Shown piece by piece: positions 55,899 through 64,000 of a DNA stretch of 64,000 nt. The DNA lies in the NCBI GenBank assembly GCA_014860225.1, contig JACZKE010000046.1, positions 1 to 64,000 of the forward strand, in the 5' to 3' direction. The position numbers and the translations under genes are program-made. Position 1 is the stretch's first letter, and each line of letters opens with the position of its first letter. The notes under the pieces were generated by a model that made no database searches, was not told the origin of the DNA, and was given only the letters and a program-made list of their open reading frames with translations. The DNA comes from Desulfuromonadales bacterium. Its GTDB lineage: Bacteria; Desulfobacterota; Desulfuromonadia; Desulfuromonadales; BM103.

Positions 55899-56993
55899 TC
55901 ATACATTAAAGCGGAAATGCATAATATCACCGTCTTTAACGACATACTCTTTACCTTCCAGGCGCATCAGTCCTTTTTCCTTGGCTTTGGACTCGCCTTT
56001 TGCTGCAACGAAATCCTCATAGCCGATCACCTCGGCACGTATAAATCCTTTTTCGAAGTCAGTGTGTATTACGCCGGCAGCCTGAGGCGCACGTGCTCCA
56101 CGACTCACTGTCCAGGCTCTGACCTCCTTGACCCCGGCTGTGAAGTAGGTAATCAGGCCGAGCAGGCGATAACCTGCGTGAATCATCCTGTCAAGACCGG
56201 ATTCGTCGAATCCGAGTTCATTCAGGAACTCCGACTTCTCCTCTTCTGGCAATTCGGCGATCTCTGCTTCTATCTTGCCGCAGATGACCACCATCTCCGC
56301 CCCTTCAGCAGTAGCATGTTCCTTGATGCGGGCAACAAAGGGATGCTCACCGGAAAGATCATCTTCGGCAACGTTGGCAACGTACAGAACCGGCTTGGCC
56401 GTAATCAGACACAGCTCACGCAGTGTCTTCCATTGCTCATCCGTCAACTCGGCATTGCGGGCGGGCTGGCCACTGTTAAGGCAGTCATGAACCTTCTCCA
56501 GCAAGGCCAGCTCTTCCTGCATTTTCTTGTCGCCGCTTTTAGCCTGTTTGCCGACCCGGTTGATCCGTTTCTCAACTGTATCCAGGTCCGCCAGGTTAAG
56601 CTCCGTCTGTATAACTTCAACATCTCGCAACGGGTCAATGCTACCATCGACATGCACGACATTGTCATCTTCAAAACAGCGCACAATGTGAGCAATAGCA
56701 TCAACCCGGCGGATATGGCCCAGGAACTGGTTGCCCAGCCCCTCACCGCGACTAGCCCCTTTGACCAGGCCGGCAATATCGACGAACTCCATGGTTGTCG
56801 GCAGCACCTGTTGCGGATTGACAATAGCAGATAAAACATCAAGACGCGGATCAGGAACCGTCACAATACCGACATTCGGCTCAATAGTGCAGAAGGGGTA
56901 ATTGGCCGCTTCCGCACCAGCTGACGTAATCGCGTTAAAAATTGTTGACTTGCCAACGTTTGGCAGGCCGACGATACCGCATTTGAATCCCAT
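55899..56993 (-). CDS. ychF: redox-regulated ribosome-associated ATPase YchF
   Basis: Obg-family P-loop protein preferring ATP, involved in translation and stress responses. The 364 residues contain [38 protein letters not shown], a coiled-coil insert and a TGS domain near the C-terminus ([20 protein letters not shown]). NVAEDD replaces the GTP-type NKxD, as in YchF. It follows hppA, with a terminator between. Confidence 0.97.
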   Translation of the reverse strand: MGFKCGIVGLPNVGKSTIFNAITSAGAEAANYPFCTIEPNVGIVTVPDPRLDVLSAIVNPQQVLPTTMEFVDIAGLVKGASRGEGLGNQFLGHIRRVDAIAHIVRCFEDDNVVHVDGSIDPLRDVEVIQTELNLADLDTVEKRINRVGKQAKSGDKKMQEELALLEKVHDCLNSGQPARNAELTDEQWKTLRELCLITAKPVLYVANVAEDDLSGEHPFVARIKEHATAEGAEMVVICGKIEAEIAELPEEEKSEFLNELGFDESGLDRMIHAGYRLLGLITYFTAGVKEVRAWTVSRGARAPQAAGVIHTDFEKGFIRAEVIGYEDFVAAKGESKAKEKGLMRLEGKEYVVKDGDIMHFRFNV

Positions 56994-57014
56994 AATCCCT
57001 CAATCTGTGTAAAT

Positions 57015-57049
57015 AACGATAGCCGGGATAAAGAACCCCGGCTATCGTT
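57015..57049 (-). terminator. hairpin between hppA and ychF
   Basis: AACGATAGCCGGG (57015-57027) pairs with CCCGGCTATCGTT (57037-57049), loop of 9. The tract after it on the minus strand (ATTTAC) is weak in U, so it may only partly terminate the hppA transcript. Confidence 0.7.
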
Positions 57050-57073
57050 ACTGTCGTGTTATATCCGCAGAGC

Positions 57074-59098
57074 TTAGACCAGCAGCGGCGCAATAACCAG
57101 CGCAACAACACTCATCAGCTTGATGAGAATGTTCATGGCCGGACCGGAAGTGTCTTTGAAGGGGTCACCGACAGTGTCGCCGATAACCGCGGCATTATGA
57201 GCATCGCCACCCTTCTTTTCACCGGCGAGCTTACCCTGTTCGATGTACTTCTTGGCGTTGTCCCAGGCACCACCACCGTTGGACATCATCAGCGCCAGCA
57301 GCACGCCAGCCACAGTTGCGCCGGCAAGCATTCCGCCGAGAGATTCCTTGCCAAGCACGAACCCGATCAGGACCGGGGCGGTGACCGCAACCATACCGGG
57401 CAGAATCATCTCACGCAGGGCGGCACGGGCCGAGATGTCGACGCATTTTTCCGATTCAGGCTTGACGCCTGGTTTACCTTCGAGCAGGCCGGGAATTTCA
57501 CGGAACTGGCGACGGATCTCGTCAACCATCTTGCCGGCAGCACGGCCGACGCTGGTCATGGTCAAGGCACCGATGAAGAATGGCAGAGCTCCGCCGATCA
57601 GCAGACCGATCACAACTCTCGGCTCAATCAGGTTGATTGATGTGAGACCAACCGTTGTAGCATAAGCCGAGAAGAGCGCCAGTGCGGTGAGGGCGGCAGA
57701 ACCGATGGCAAAACCTTTGCCGATAGCTGCGGTGGTATTGCCGATTGCATCGAGGCCATCCGTAATCTTACGGACATCAGGACCAAGGCCGGCCATTTCA
57801 GAAATCCCGCCGGCGTTATCAGCAATGGGACCGTAAGCATCAACGGTCATGGTGACGCCGACTGTGGCAAGCATGCCGACTGCGGCAATACCGATACCGT
57901 AAAGTCCGGCACAGTAGTCAGCTACGAAGATCGAAATGCAGATGATCAGAATCGGCAGCACAGTGGACTCAAGGCCAACCGCCAAACCATGAATGATGTT
58001 GGTGGCCGGGCCCGTTTTGCTGGCCTCGGCGATACGGGTAACAGGTGCGCGGGCGGTGTAGTATTCAGTGACCTGGCCAATGGCGATGCCAGCAAGGGTT
58101 CCTGCAAGGATGGCCCAGAAAACGCCTGTAGCCAAGTTGAGGTAGTTGATGAAGAAGAACGCTGCGACCAGGAAGCCGGCGGCGGCAACGAAGGTGGTGT
58201 AATGCAGAGCCTTGGCCGGATCCATCGACTTGAGAACTTTCATCGATCCGATACCGATGAAGGAAAAGATCAGGCCGATCATGGCCAGGCCAAGAGGCAG
58301 CAGCATCGCTGAAGACTGAGTCTGCAGACCGCTGGAGGCCGTGCCAAGTTTGAGCAGTAAGGCCGGGCTTGCAGCTGCGGCAATAGCGATGGTCGCGATA
58401 ATCGAACCGACATACGACTCGAAGATATCCGCACCCATGCCAGCGGTGTCGCCGACACAGTCGCCGACGTTATCGGCAATAACACCCGGGTTACGGGGAT
58501 CGTCTTCGGGAATACCGGCTTCTATCTTGCCGACCAGGTCGGAACCAACATCAGCAGCCTTGGTATAGATACCACCACCGACGCGGGCGAACAGGGCGAT
58601 TGAAGAAGCGCCCATGGCGAAACCGTTGATATATTTGGAAGTCGCAGGGTCGCCACCGAACATGACATAGGCGACGCCGACCCCGACCAGGCCGAGGGAA
58701 GCGACGGCAAGGCCCATAACGGCACCACCGTTAAAGGAAACCTCAAGCGCCTTTGCCTGACCGGACAGGCGAGCAGCCTCGGTCGTCCGGACATTGGCGC
58801 GGGTCGCCGCTTTCATGCCAATGAAGCCACAGGTCATGGAGCATATGGCGCCGCCGACAAAAGCGAAAGCTGTCTGGAAGTTCATGCCCATGGCAATCAA
58901 ACCGAATACCAGGACAATAAAGATCGCCAGGACGCGGTACTCACGGCCGAGAAAAGCCATGGCGCCAGCATGAATGTCTTCAGAGATTTCTCTCATTCTT
59001 TCGTTGCCAACAGGTTCGGCCTTGACCACGCGGTACAGGACAATCGCGACCAAAAAACCGACCACACCGAGAATCGGTGCAAACATCTGCAGTTCCAT
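57074..59098 (-). CDS. hppA: membrane-bound ion-pumping pyrophosphatase
   Basis: Hydrolyses pyrophosphate to pump H+ or Na+ across the inner membrane. The 674 residues have about 16 helices and the signature [30 protein letters not shown] has Ala at the position that is Lys in K+-independent enzymes, so this one should require K+. The ion pumped cannot be settled from sequence by eye. It would conserve energy from biosynthetic pyrophosphate in an energy-limited anaerobe. Confidence 0.96.
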   Translation of the reverse strand: MELQMFAPILGVVGFLVAIVLYRVVKAEPVGNERMREISEDIHAGAMAFLGREYRVLAIFIVLVFGLIAMGMNFQTAFAFVGGAICSMTCGFIGMKAATRANVRTTEAARLSGQAKALEVSFNGGAVMGLAVASLGLVGVGVAYVMFGGDPATSKYINGFAMGASSIALFARVGGGIYTKAADVGSDLVGKIEAGIPEDDPRNPGVIADNVGDCVGDTAGMGADIFESYVGSIIATIAIAAAASPALLLKLGTASSGLQTQSSAMLLPLGLAMIGLIFSFIGIGSMKVLKSMDPAKALHYTTFVAAAGFLVAAFFFINYLNLATGVFWAILAGTLAGIAIGQVTEYYTARAPVTRIAEASKTGPATNIIHGLAVGLESTVLPILIICISIFVADYCAGLYGIGIAAVGMLATVGVTMTVDAYGPIADNAGGISEMAGLGPDVRKITDGLDAIGNTTAAIGKGFAIGSAALTALALFSAYATTVGLTSINLIEPRVVIGLLIGGALPFFIGALTMTSVGRAAGKMVDEIRRQFREIPGLLEGKPGVKPESEKCVDISARAALREMILPGMVAVTAPVLIGFVLGKESLGGMLAGATVAGVLLALMMSNGGGAWDNAKKYIEQGKLAGEKKGGDAHNAAVIGDTVGDPFKDTSGPAMNILIKLMSVVALVIAPLLV

Positions 59099-59143
59099 CT
59101 TTTCATTCCTCCCTGTTTTTCGTTAAATTGAGTGGTTATATAC

Positions 59144-59719
59144 TCAGATCAATACTTCACGTTTGTTATAAATGTTCATGGCTTCCTGCGCCCCGTTTCG
59201 CACGAGCGACTCCAGGGCATCGACCGCCGTTTCAAGATATCGTTCCAGGTAAGCACGTTCGTTGGAACTGAAGCGACTCAAAACATACCCGGAGACATCT
59301 CCCCCGGCTTGAGGGCGACCAATCCCCATGCGCAACCGGCTATAGCCTGTTTCACCGAGCGACGCACAGATACTGCGTAGACCGTTATGCCCGCCATGAC
59401 CGCCGTCGACCTTGATACGCAGGCAGCCGAACGCCAGGTCAATTTCGTCATGAACCACAATCAAATCCCCCGGCGTAATACCGAGGGATTGATAGGCAGG
59501 AGCAACGCTTCCGCCACTGCGATTCATGTATGTCTGCGGCAGCAGAATCGTTGCCTCTTCACCGGCCACTCTGCCTACGCCGTAGAAACCCTGGTAACCC
59601 TTGCGCTTCAGGGCGATCCCGGCTCGCTCAGCTAAGTGCGTGGCGACCATAAAACCAATATTGTGGCGAGTTTCGGTATATTCCGTACCTGGGTTGCCCA
59701 ACCCGACGATCAACTTCAA
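59144..59719 (-). CDS. pth: peptidyl-tRNA hydrolase
   Basis: Releases tRNA from dropped-off peptidyl-tRNA. The 191 residues start LIVGLGNPGTEYTETRHNIG with the catalytic His in TRHN, followed by YMNRSGGSV, VVHDEIDLAFG and GGHGGHNGLRSI. It is 11 bases after rplY, the usual pairing. A weakly matching ribosome site lies inside the rplY tail. Confidence 0.97.
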   Translation of the reverse strand: MKLIVGLGNPGTEYTETRHNIGFMVATHLAERAGIALKRKGYQGFYGVGRVAGEEATILLPQTYMNRSGGSVAPAYQSLGITPGDLIVVHDEIDLAFGCLRIKVDGGHGGHNGLRSICASLGETGYSRLRMGIGRPQAGGDVSGYVLSRFSSNERAYLERYLETAVDALESLVRNGAQEAMNIYNKREVLI

Positions 59720-59730
59720 TGGCGCCTCGC

Positions 59731-60360
59731 CTAGTCTTCGTCAGCGGCCCCTGCTGCGACCACACCTTCTTCTTCCTCTTCACCAGGCTCAACCTCTTCG
59801 GCCTTATGGCCGACAACAGTCAAGACTGTGTAGTTGACGTCATGCAAGGATTCAACACCTGCAGGCAAAGCAACCTCTTCAATATGAACAACATCACCGA
59901 TACTCAGTTTGGTTACATCGATTTCTATAGATGTCGGGATATTTGTTGGAAGACAGTTAAGTTCCAGTTCATGACGAACCAGCTGTAAGGTTCCACCTTC
60001 AATTTCACCCTGAGATTTGCCTACGGGATGCACAGGGACCATGATCGAAAGTGACTTTTTCAGGTCGATCGCCAGGAAATCGACATGCTGGGTGTCGCGA
60101 CGAATCGCATCGATCTGCATATCTTTAAGAATAACGACCTGACCATCGAACGGGCCATCACCCTTAAGGGTAATCAGGGTGTTCCAACCTGCTTCGCTGG
60201 CAATCGCCTGCTGCAGGGCTTTCGGGTCAAGGCGAAGATTGAGTGCTTCAAAGCCCTTGCCGTAAACCACAGCCGGGATCAGTCCATCGCGACGGACTTT
60301 GCGGGAGCCGCCTTTACCTATGCGGACTCGCGTTTCTACGTTCAGTATCGATTTGGCCAT
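59731..60360 (-). CDS. rplY: 50S ribosomal protein L25, CTC type
   Basis: Binds 5S rRNA. The 209 residues comprise the L25 domain (RKVRRDGLIPAVVYGKGFEA, HVDFLAIDL) and the CTC-type C-terminal beta domain (INV-like PVHPVGKSQGEIEGG, SIEIDVTKLSIGDVVHIEEV), then an acidic tail with EEEEE. Between prs and pth, a conserved order. Confidence 0.97.
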   Translation of the reverse strand: MAKSILNVETRVRIGKGGSRKVRRDGLIPAVVYGKGFEALNLRLDPKALQQAIASEAGWNTLITLKGDGPFDGQVVILKDMQIDAIRRDTQHVDFLAIDLKKSLSIMVPVHPVGKSQGEIEGGTLQLVRHELELNCLPTNIPTSIEIDVTKLSIGDVVHIEEVALPAGVESLHDVNYTVLTVVGHKAEEVEPGEEEEEGVVAAGAADED

Positions 60361-60418
60361 TTATCTAGTTCCTCCATCTTCGTATAACTTTGGGTGTCTG
60401 TATTTTTTCCGCAGCAAC

Positions 60419-61360
60419 TCAGACAAAGAGCGAGCTGACAGATTCATCACCATGGATACGGCGGATCGCTTCCGCCAACAGGTTTGCTACGGAAACAATC
60501 CGCAGCCGCGAGCAATCATTGATTTTCTTTTCCGTAGGGATCGTATTACAAACCAGTACTTCCTTCAAAGGGCTCGCGTTGATCCGCTCCAGCGCAGGGC
60601 CCGACAGAACCGCATGAGTTGCTGTCGCGTAGATGTCACCGGCGCCATGCGCCTTGAGCGCGGCAGCCGCCTGGCAAAGGGTTCCTGCGGTATCGATCAT
60701 GTCGTCAACAATAATGCAGGTCTGGCCGTCGACCTCGCCGATGATATGCATAACTTCAGAAACATTGGCAGCGCTGCGGCGTTTATCGATAATCGCCAGT
60801 CCGGCATTCAATCGCTTTGCAAAAGCCCGGGCCCGCTCTGTGCCACCGGCATCAGGGGAAACGACAACCAGATCTTTGGGAAAACGGGACTTGATATCTT
60901 CGAGAACCACTGGAGCTGCATAGAGATGATCAACCGGGATGTTAAAGAAACCCTGGATCTGACCGGCATGCAGGTCGACGCACAAGACCCGTTGCGCCCC
61001 CGCTGTCGTAATCAGGTCGGCAACCAGTTTGCTGGTAATCGGCGTCCGGGGTGCAACCTTGCGATCCTGACGGGCATAACCGAAGTAAGGGATAACGGCA
61101 GTGATGCGGGCAGCCGAAGCGCGCTTCAGAGCATCGATCATAACCAGAAGCTCTATCAGATTCTCGTTGGCAGGCTGGCAGGTTGACTGAACAACAAAAA
61201 CGTCTCGACCGCGGACGTTTTCGTTAATTTCCACCATTATTTCACCGTCTGAAAAAGTCTTGACGGTTGCTTTGGCCAGAGGCACGGAAAGGTGATCACA
61301 GATTTCCTGTGCCAGAGCAGGGTTCGAATTACCGGTAAAGATCTTAAGTTCTTTAAGCAC
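60419..61360 (-). CDS. prs: ribose-phosphate pyrophosphokinase
   Basis: Makes PRPP for nucleotide, His and Trp synthesis. The 313 residues contain [44 protein letters not shown] and the PRPP loop [18 protein letters not shown]. Start is GTG at 61360 with AGGTGA upstream; the frame opens to 61429 but those residues are not family-like. tRNA-Gln lies about 130 bases upstream. Confidence 0.97.
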   Translation of the reverse strand: MLKELKIFTGNSNPALAQEICDHLSVPLAKATVKTFSDGEIMVEINENVRGRDVFVVQSTCQPANENLIELLVMIDALKRASAARITAVIPYFGYARQDRKVAPRTPITSKLVADLITTAGAQRVLCVDLHAGQIQGFFNIPVDHLYAAPVVLEDIKSRFPKDLVVVSPDAGGTERARAFAKRLNAGLAIIDKRRSAANVSEVMHIIGEVDGQTCIIVDDMIDTAGTLCQAAAALKAHGAGDIYATATHAVLSGPALERINASPLKEVLVCNTIPTEKKINDCSRLRIVSVANLLAEAIRRIHGDESVSSLFV

Positions 61361-61491
61361 AATGTCACCTGTTGTTTTTGGAGACTTCAGGCCATGGCAA
61401 ATCGCGGCCTGTGTCTCGACTCTATTCAATTAGCAACATCGTCCTCGACACACTCTTAAAAAACAGAACTCGAGCACACAGACACTGCAAA

Positions 61492-61566
61492 TGGCAGGGG
61501 CGACAGGGATCGAACCTGTGAATGCTGGAATCAAAATCCAGTGCCTTACCGCTTGGCGACGCCCCT
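61492..61566 (-). tRNA. tRNA-Gln (TTG anticodon)
   Basis: A 75-base cloverleaf with encoded CCA. Acceptor AGGGGCG pairs with CGCCCCT, the anticodon arm is CTGGA-TTTTGAT-TCCAG with anticodon TTG, and the T arm is CACAGGTTCGATCCCTGTC. It lies between ispE and prs, probably in the same transcript. Confidence 0.97.
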
Positions 61567-61593
61567 ATATTTAATTGTCATTGAAGCAAACTT

Positions 61594-62433
61594 CTATAGC
61601 GGGTTGACCACTTTAACCCACCAGTCGGTTTCCGCAGAAAGAATATGAGCAGCATGCTCAGCACGGGAGGAGTCATCGAAGACACCGAACACCGTGGCCC
61701 CGCTGCCAGACATAAGCGCACCGTCGGCCCCGCTGGCAATCAGACGTTCCTTGATAGTCGTAATCACAGGGTGGTGTTGGCAGGTGACAACTTCAAGATC
61801 GTTATGCAGCAGATGCACCAGATCACTTGCTGTTTCGGGAAACCTCGGAATTCTAGCGGTTGGTCTGGTGCGTGTCAACCCCAAATTTTGGAAAACCCAT
61901 GCCGTTGAAACGACAATACCGGGGTTGACAAGAACCAGTGTCACCTGAGGCAATCCTGGCCAGGACTGCAAGCACTCTCCAATACCCGTTGCCCATGCTG
62001 TTTGCCCGTACAAGAAAAAGGGGACATCTGCGCCAAGACGCACCCCCAGAGCCATCATTTCGCTACGCGGCAATTCGGTTCCCAACAGATCATTCAGCGC
62101 CTGAAGGACCGCCGCGGCATCTGAAGATCCCCCGCCCAGACCTGCGGCAGACGGTGTTCTTTTGTCGATATTGATTGCGACACTGCACTCTTCTCCAAGG
62201 TGCTCCAAGAGCATCTTGGCGGCACGCGCGGCAATATTGTCAACGCCACTCGGAAGAGCCACGTGTGGACAATACACCGTTATACCTGAACCGCTTGATA
62301 CCGCCACTTCCAATCGATCTTGCAAATCAATTCTCTGCATCAAAGTTGCCAGATCATGATAACCATCATCACGTCGCCCCAGGACATGCAGGCAAAGATT
62401 AATTTTGGCTGGAGCGTAAACCACTTTTTTCAT
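61594..62433 (-). CDS. ispE: 4-diphosphocytidyl-2-C-methyl-D-erythritol kinase
   Basis: GHMP kinase of the MEP isoprenoid pathway. The 279 residues show YAPAKINLCLHVLGRRDDGY and the ATP loop TPSAAGLGGGSSDAAAVLQA, and near the C-terminus MSGSGATVFGVF. ATG at 62433 is preferred (TAGGT upstream); ATG at 62439 is two codons earlier. Divergent from the TAXI receptor gene. Confidence 0.96.
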   Translation of the reverse strand: MKKVVYAPAKINLCLHVLGRRDDGYHDLATLMQRIDLQDRLEVAVSSGSGITVYCPHVALPSGVDNIAARAAKMLLEHLGEECSVAINIDKRTPSAAGLGGGSSDAAAVLQALNDLLGTELPRSEMMALGVRLGADVPFFLYGQTAWATGIGECLQSWPGLPQVTLVLVNPGIVVSTAWVFQNLGLTRTRPTARIPRFPETASDLVHLLHNDLEVVTCQHHPVITTIKERLIASGADGALMSGSGATVFGVFDDSSRAEHAAHILSAETDWWVKVVNPL

Positions 62434-62671
62434 TTGCATACCTAACATCCATCTGCCCGGCTAGTTGCCATGCTGAGGCTAATCTTTCGCATAGAAGAGT
62501 AAAAGACATCGTCGGCAGAGCTTACATGTCAATCCAAGTCAATCTTTTATGGGGCATACAGTATAGATTAATGGGGACCATGACAACACCCTTTCATCTG
62601 TGAACGACCACAACCAAAAAACACCAAATACCGTTTTAGAGCCTACTTAAACCGCAAACACAATTGGCCAA

Positions 62672-62702
62672 TTTTCGCCACAAAAGAACGGTTTTCGCCA
62701 CA
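62672..62702 (+). promoter_or_regulatory. tandem activator site candidate
   Basis: TTTTCGCCACA occurs at 62672-62682 and 62692-62702, start to start 20 bases, two helical turns. It lies about 100 bases upstream of the sigma-54 promoter, the usual distance for an enhancer-binding protein. Confidence 0.5.
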
Positions 62703-62795
62703 TTTTTGGTCGACAAGTCAGCAAACGTCAGCTAATGTCTTGCAAAGACTCTGTTATGTGCTTAAATTTATAAGCTTACAAACAACATTTTAAAG

Positions 62796-62812
62796 TTGGC
62801 ATTCTCCTTGCG
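62796..62812 (+). promoter_or_regulatory. sigma-54 promoter of the TAXI receptor gene
   Basis: TTGGCATTCTCCTTGCG: TGGCAT, five bases, TTGC, with GG and GC correctly spaced. One mismatch to consensus. Start of transcription near 62823, leaving about 80 bases of leader with a good ribosome site. Confidence 0.8.
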
Positions 62813-62904
62813 TCTTTAAACTGCCGCAAACCATTGAGTATTAAAAATTGCGGTATGCGTTCTATCTCTGTAAACCCCAAACAAAAAGAAGGAGGCAACA
62901 CAAC

Positions 62905-63900
62905 ATGAAAACGGCAAAACGTCTACTGTCACTGCTTAGCGCCCTGGCCCTGATCGCCACCCTGGCCATCCCATGCACCGCCCTGGCCGCCAAAACCCGT
63001 CTGGCTTTCTCGGGCGGCCCCGATGGTGGCACATACCAGTATTTCTCCAACGCCATCTCCAGCCGCCTCTCGAAAAACGTCCCTGACATCGAAGTCTCCA
63101 ACATGGCCTCGGCAGGCTCGGTGGAGAACCTGCGCCGCGTCAACTCCGGTGATGCCGATTTCGGCATCTCATACGCCGGTGACCTTTACCTGGCCGCCAA
63201 CGGCAAATTGACCAACGATCCCAAGACCTACAACAACGTCTATGCGATGGCCTACCTTTACGGCGCTCCCGCACACCTCGTCGTACTTGCCGACAGCGGA
63301 ATTGACAAGGTCATGGATCTCGAGGGCAAACGGATTGGCGTAGGTCCTGCCGGCTCCGGTGCCGCCGCCAGTGCCCAGCGTTTTTTCACCTCGGTCGGTC
63401 TTTGGGACAAAATGAAGGTTGAGTTCATCGGCTACAGCGAAGCCGCTTCAGCCCTCGGCGATAAGAAGCTCGATGCCATGTGGGTTTTTGCCGGCTACCC
63501 TAACTCCTCCATCATCCAGGCTGCCGCCAGCAACAAGATAAAACTCCTCAGCCTGGTCGAGACTGCCAAGGCCTCGAATTTTTTCAAGGATAATCCCTAT
63601 TACGCCGAACTGATCATCCCCGCCGGAACCTACAGCGGCGTCGACTATGACGTCCAATCGGTTCAGGACTCGGCCATCTGGGTGGCTGGCAAGCATGTCG
63701 CTGACGACATCGTCTATGCCGCTCTTCAAGACACCTACTCCGATGAAGGTTTGGCCTACATGGTCAGCGTGACCAAGGCCGCCAAATCCATGCAGATCAA
63801 GGACGGCGTCTATGGCATCGTTACACCAGTGCATCCAGGGGCCGCCAAATTCTGGACCGAAAAGGGTCTGACCTTGACCGAGGACCAGAAGGTCAAATAG
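62905..63900 (+). CDS. TRAP transporter solute receptor, TAXI family
   Basis: Periplasmic binding protein of a TRAP uptake system, 331 residues. Signal peptide RLLSLLSALALIATLAIPCT to ALAA, then LAFSGGPDGGTYQYFSNAIS, GSVENLRRVNSGDADFGISY and GVGPAGSGAAASAQRFF, all typical of the TAXI type. AAGGAGG lies upstream of ATG at 62905. The fused membrane subunit is expected to the right, beyond the window. Relatives bind glutamate or other carboxylates; the ligand here is unknown. Sigma-54 control suggests a nutrient-dependent role. Confidence 0.94.
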   Translation: MKTAKRLLSLLSALALIATLAIPCTALAAKTRLAFSGGPDGGTYQYFSNAISSRLSKNVPDIEVSNMASAGSVENLRRVNSGDADFGISYAGDLYLAANGKLTNDPKTYNNVYAMAYLYGAPAHLVVLADSGIDKVMDLEGKRIGVGPAGSGAAASAQRFFTSVGLWDKMKVEFIGYSEAASALGDKKLDAMWVFAGYPNSSIIQAAASNKIKLLSLVETAKASNFFKDNPYYAELIIPAGTYSGVDYDVQSVQDSAIWVAGKHVADDIVYAALQDTYSDEGLAYMVSVTKAAKSMQIKDGVYGIVTPVHPGAAKFWTEKGLTLTEDQKVK

Positions 63901-63932
63901 GATTCTGGAACAGAACGACACTGACAAAGCAA

Positions 63933-63959
63933 CGAAGCGGGGCCCGAGGCCCCGCTTCG
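63933..63959. terminator. hairpin after the TAXI gene
   Basis: CGAAGCGGGGCC pairs with GGCCCCGCTTCG around a 3-base loop, a 12-bp GC-rich stem. No U tract follows on either strand, so it may stabilise the 3' end or attenuate read-through into a downstream TRAP gene. Confidence 0.6.
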
Positions 63960-64000
63960 CATGTCACACCTGCCGGCCCGCAACTGCAATATATTCCATT

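Larger units (their letters stand above)
62434..62904. other. ispE / TAXI divergent regulatory region
   Basis: A 471-base AT-rich gap without a gene. It holds a 20-bp-spaced direct repeat (62672-62702) and a sigma-54 promoter (62796-62812), and a TTGGCCAA palindrome (62664-62671) beside the first repeat. Confidence 0.6.

Noticed and set aside
62813-62904. c-di-GMP (GEMM) riboswitch ahead of the TAXI gene
   Set aside because: Only a short CCGCAAACC resemblance; the GEMM core with its tetraloop and receptor is absent.

Overview
The window reads as chromosomal DNA of a Desulfuromonadales-type deltaproteobacterium (Geobacter, Desulfuromonas or Pelobacter relatives). The main reasons are a eukaryote-like citrate synthase, a sulfhydrogenase-type NiFe hydrogenase, a K+-dependent-looking membrane pyrophosphatase, many sigma-54 activators, and gene orders such as ispE / tRNA-Gln / prs / rplY / pth and rpsF / rpsR / DUF2232 / rplI / dnaB. 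There is no phage, no CRISPR array and no transposase gene. Two MITE-like palindromic elements and one gene relic are the visible scars.

Layout. 1-11139 (minus strand): the 5' end of a 16S rRNA gene with a strong promoter, tyrS with the relic tail of a second tyrS, a YmdB phosphoesterase, RNase Y, 5-formyl-THF cyclo-ligase, a possible 6S RNA interval, zapA and a zapB-like gene, ftsY, a roadblock/LC7 protein and smc. 11337-23776: a pseudouridine synthase, a histidine kinase overlapping an AsmA-like giant, menaquinone methyltransferase, a cNMP/CBS/DUF294 protein, an IclR regulator, a Nudix hydrolase, and uracil salvage (upp, permease). 23860-27405: a glycine-betaine ABC transporter read from a promoter with a long structured leader. 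27504-32515: a hydBGDA sulfhydrogenase operon whose last gene overlaps an L-2-hydroxyglutarate oxidase. 32735-41575: lipoate ligase, aldo/keto reductase, citrate synthase, dusB-ntrB-ntrC, a PagL-like deacylase and DHFR. 52026-62433 (minus): dnaB, ribosomal protein genes, ychF, hppA, pth, rplY, prs, tRNA-Gln and ispE. 62796-63900: a TAXI-type TRAP receptor behind a sigma-54 promoter.

The most interesting region is 41672-51907. A membrane histidine kinase and a sigma-54 response regulator are followed by a sigma-54 promoter (44486-44502). Then comes one tightly packed operon: a lone receiver domain, a YceI-like periplasmic protein, a type III polyketide synthase, an MMPL/RND exporter, an unknown exported protein, a Cys-rich U32 (UbiU/UbiV-like) protein and a second UbiE/MenG-like methyltransferase. 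My inference is that it makes and exports a polyketide-derived phenolic or quinone-like lipid. The ring would be built by the type III synthase, hydroxylated without oxygen by the U32 protein, methylated by the UbiE paralogue, and moved across the envelope by MMPL and YceI. This is a hypothesis from domain content and gene order, not a known pathway.
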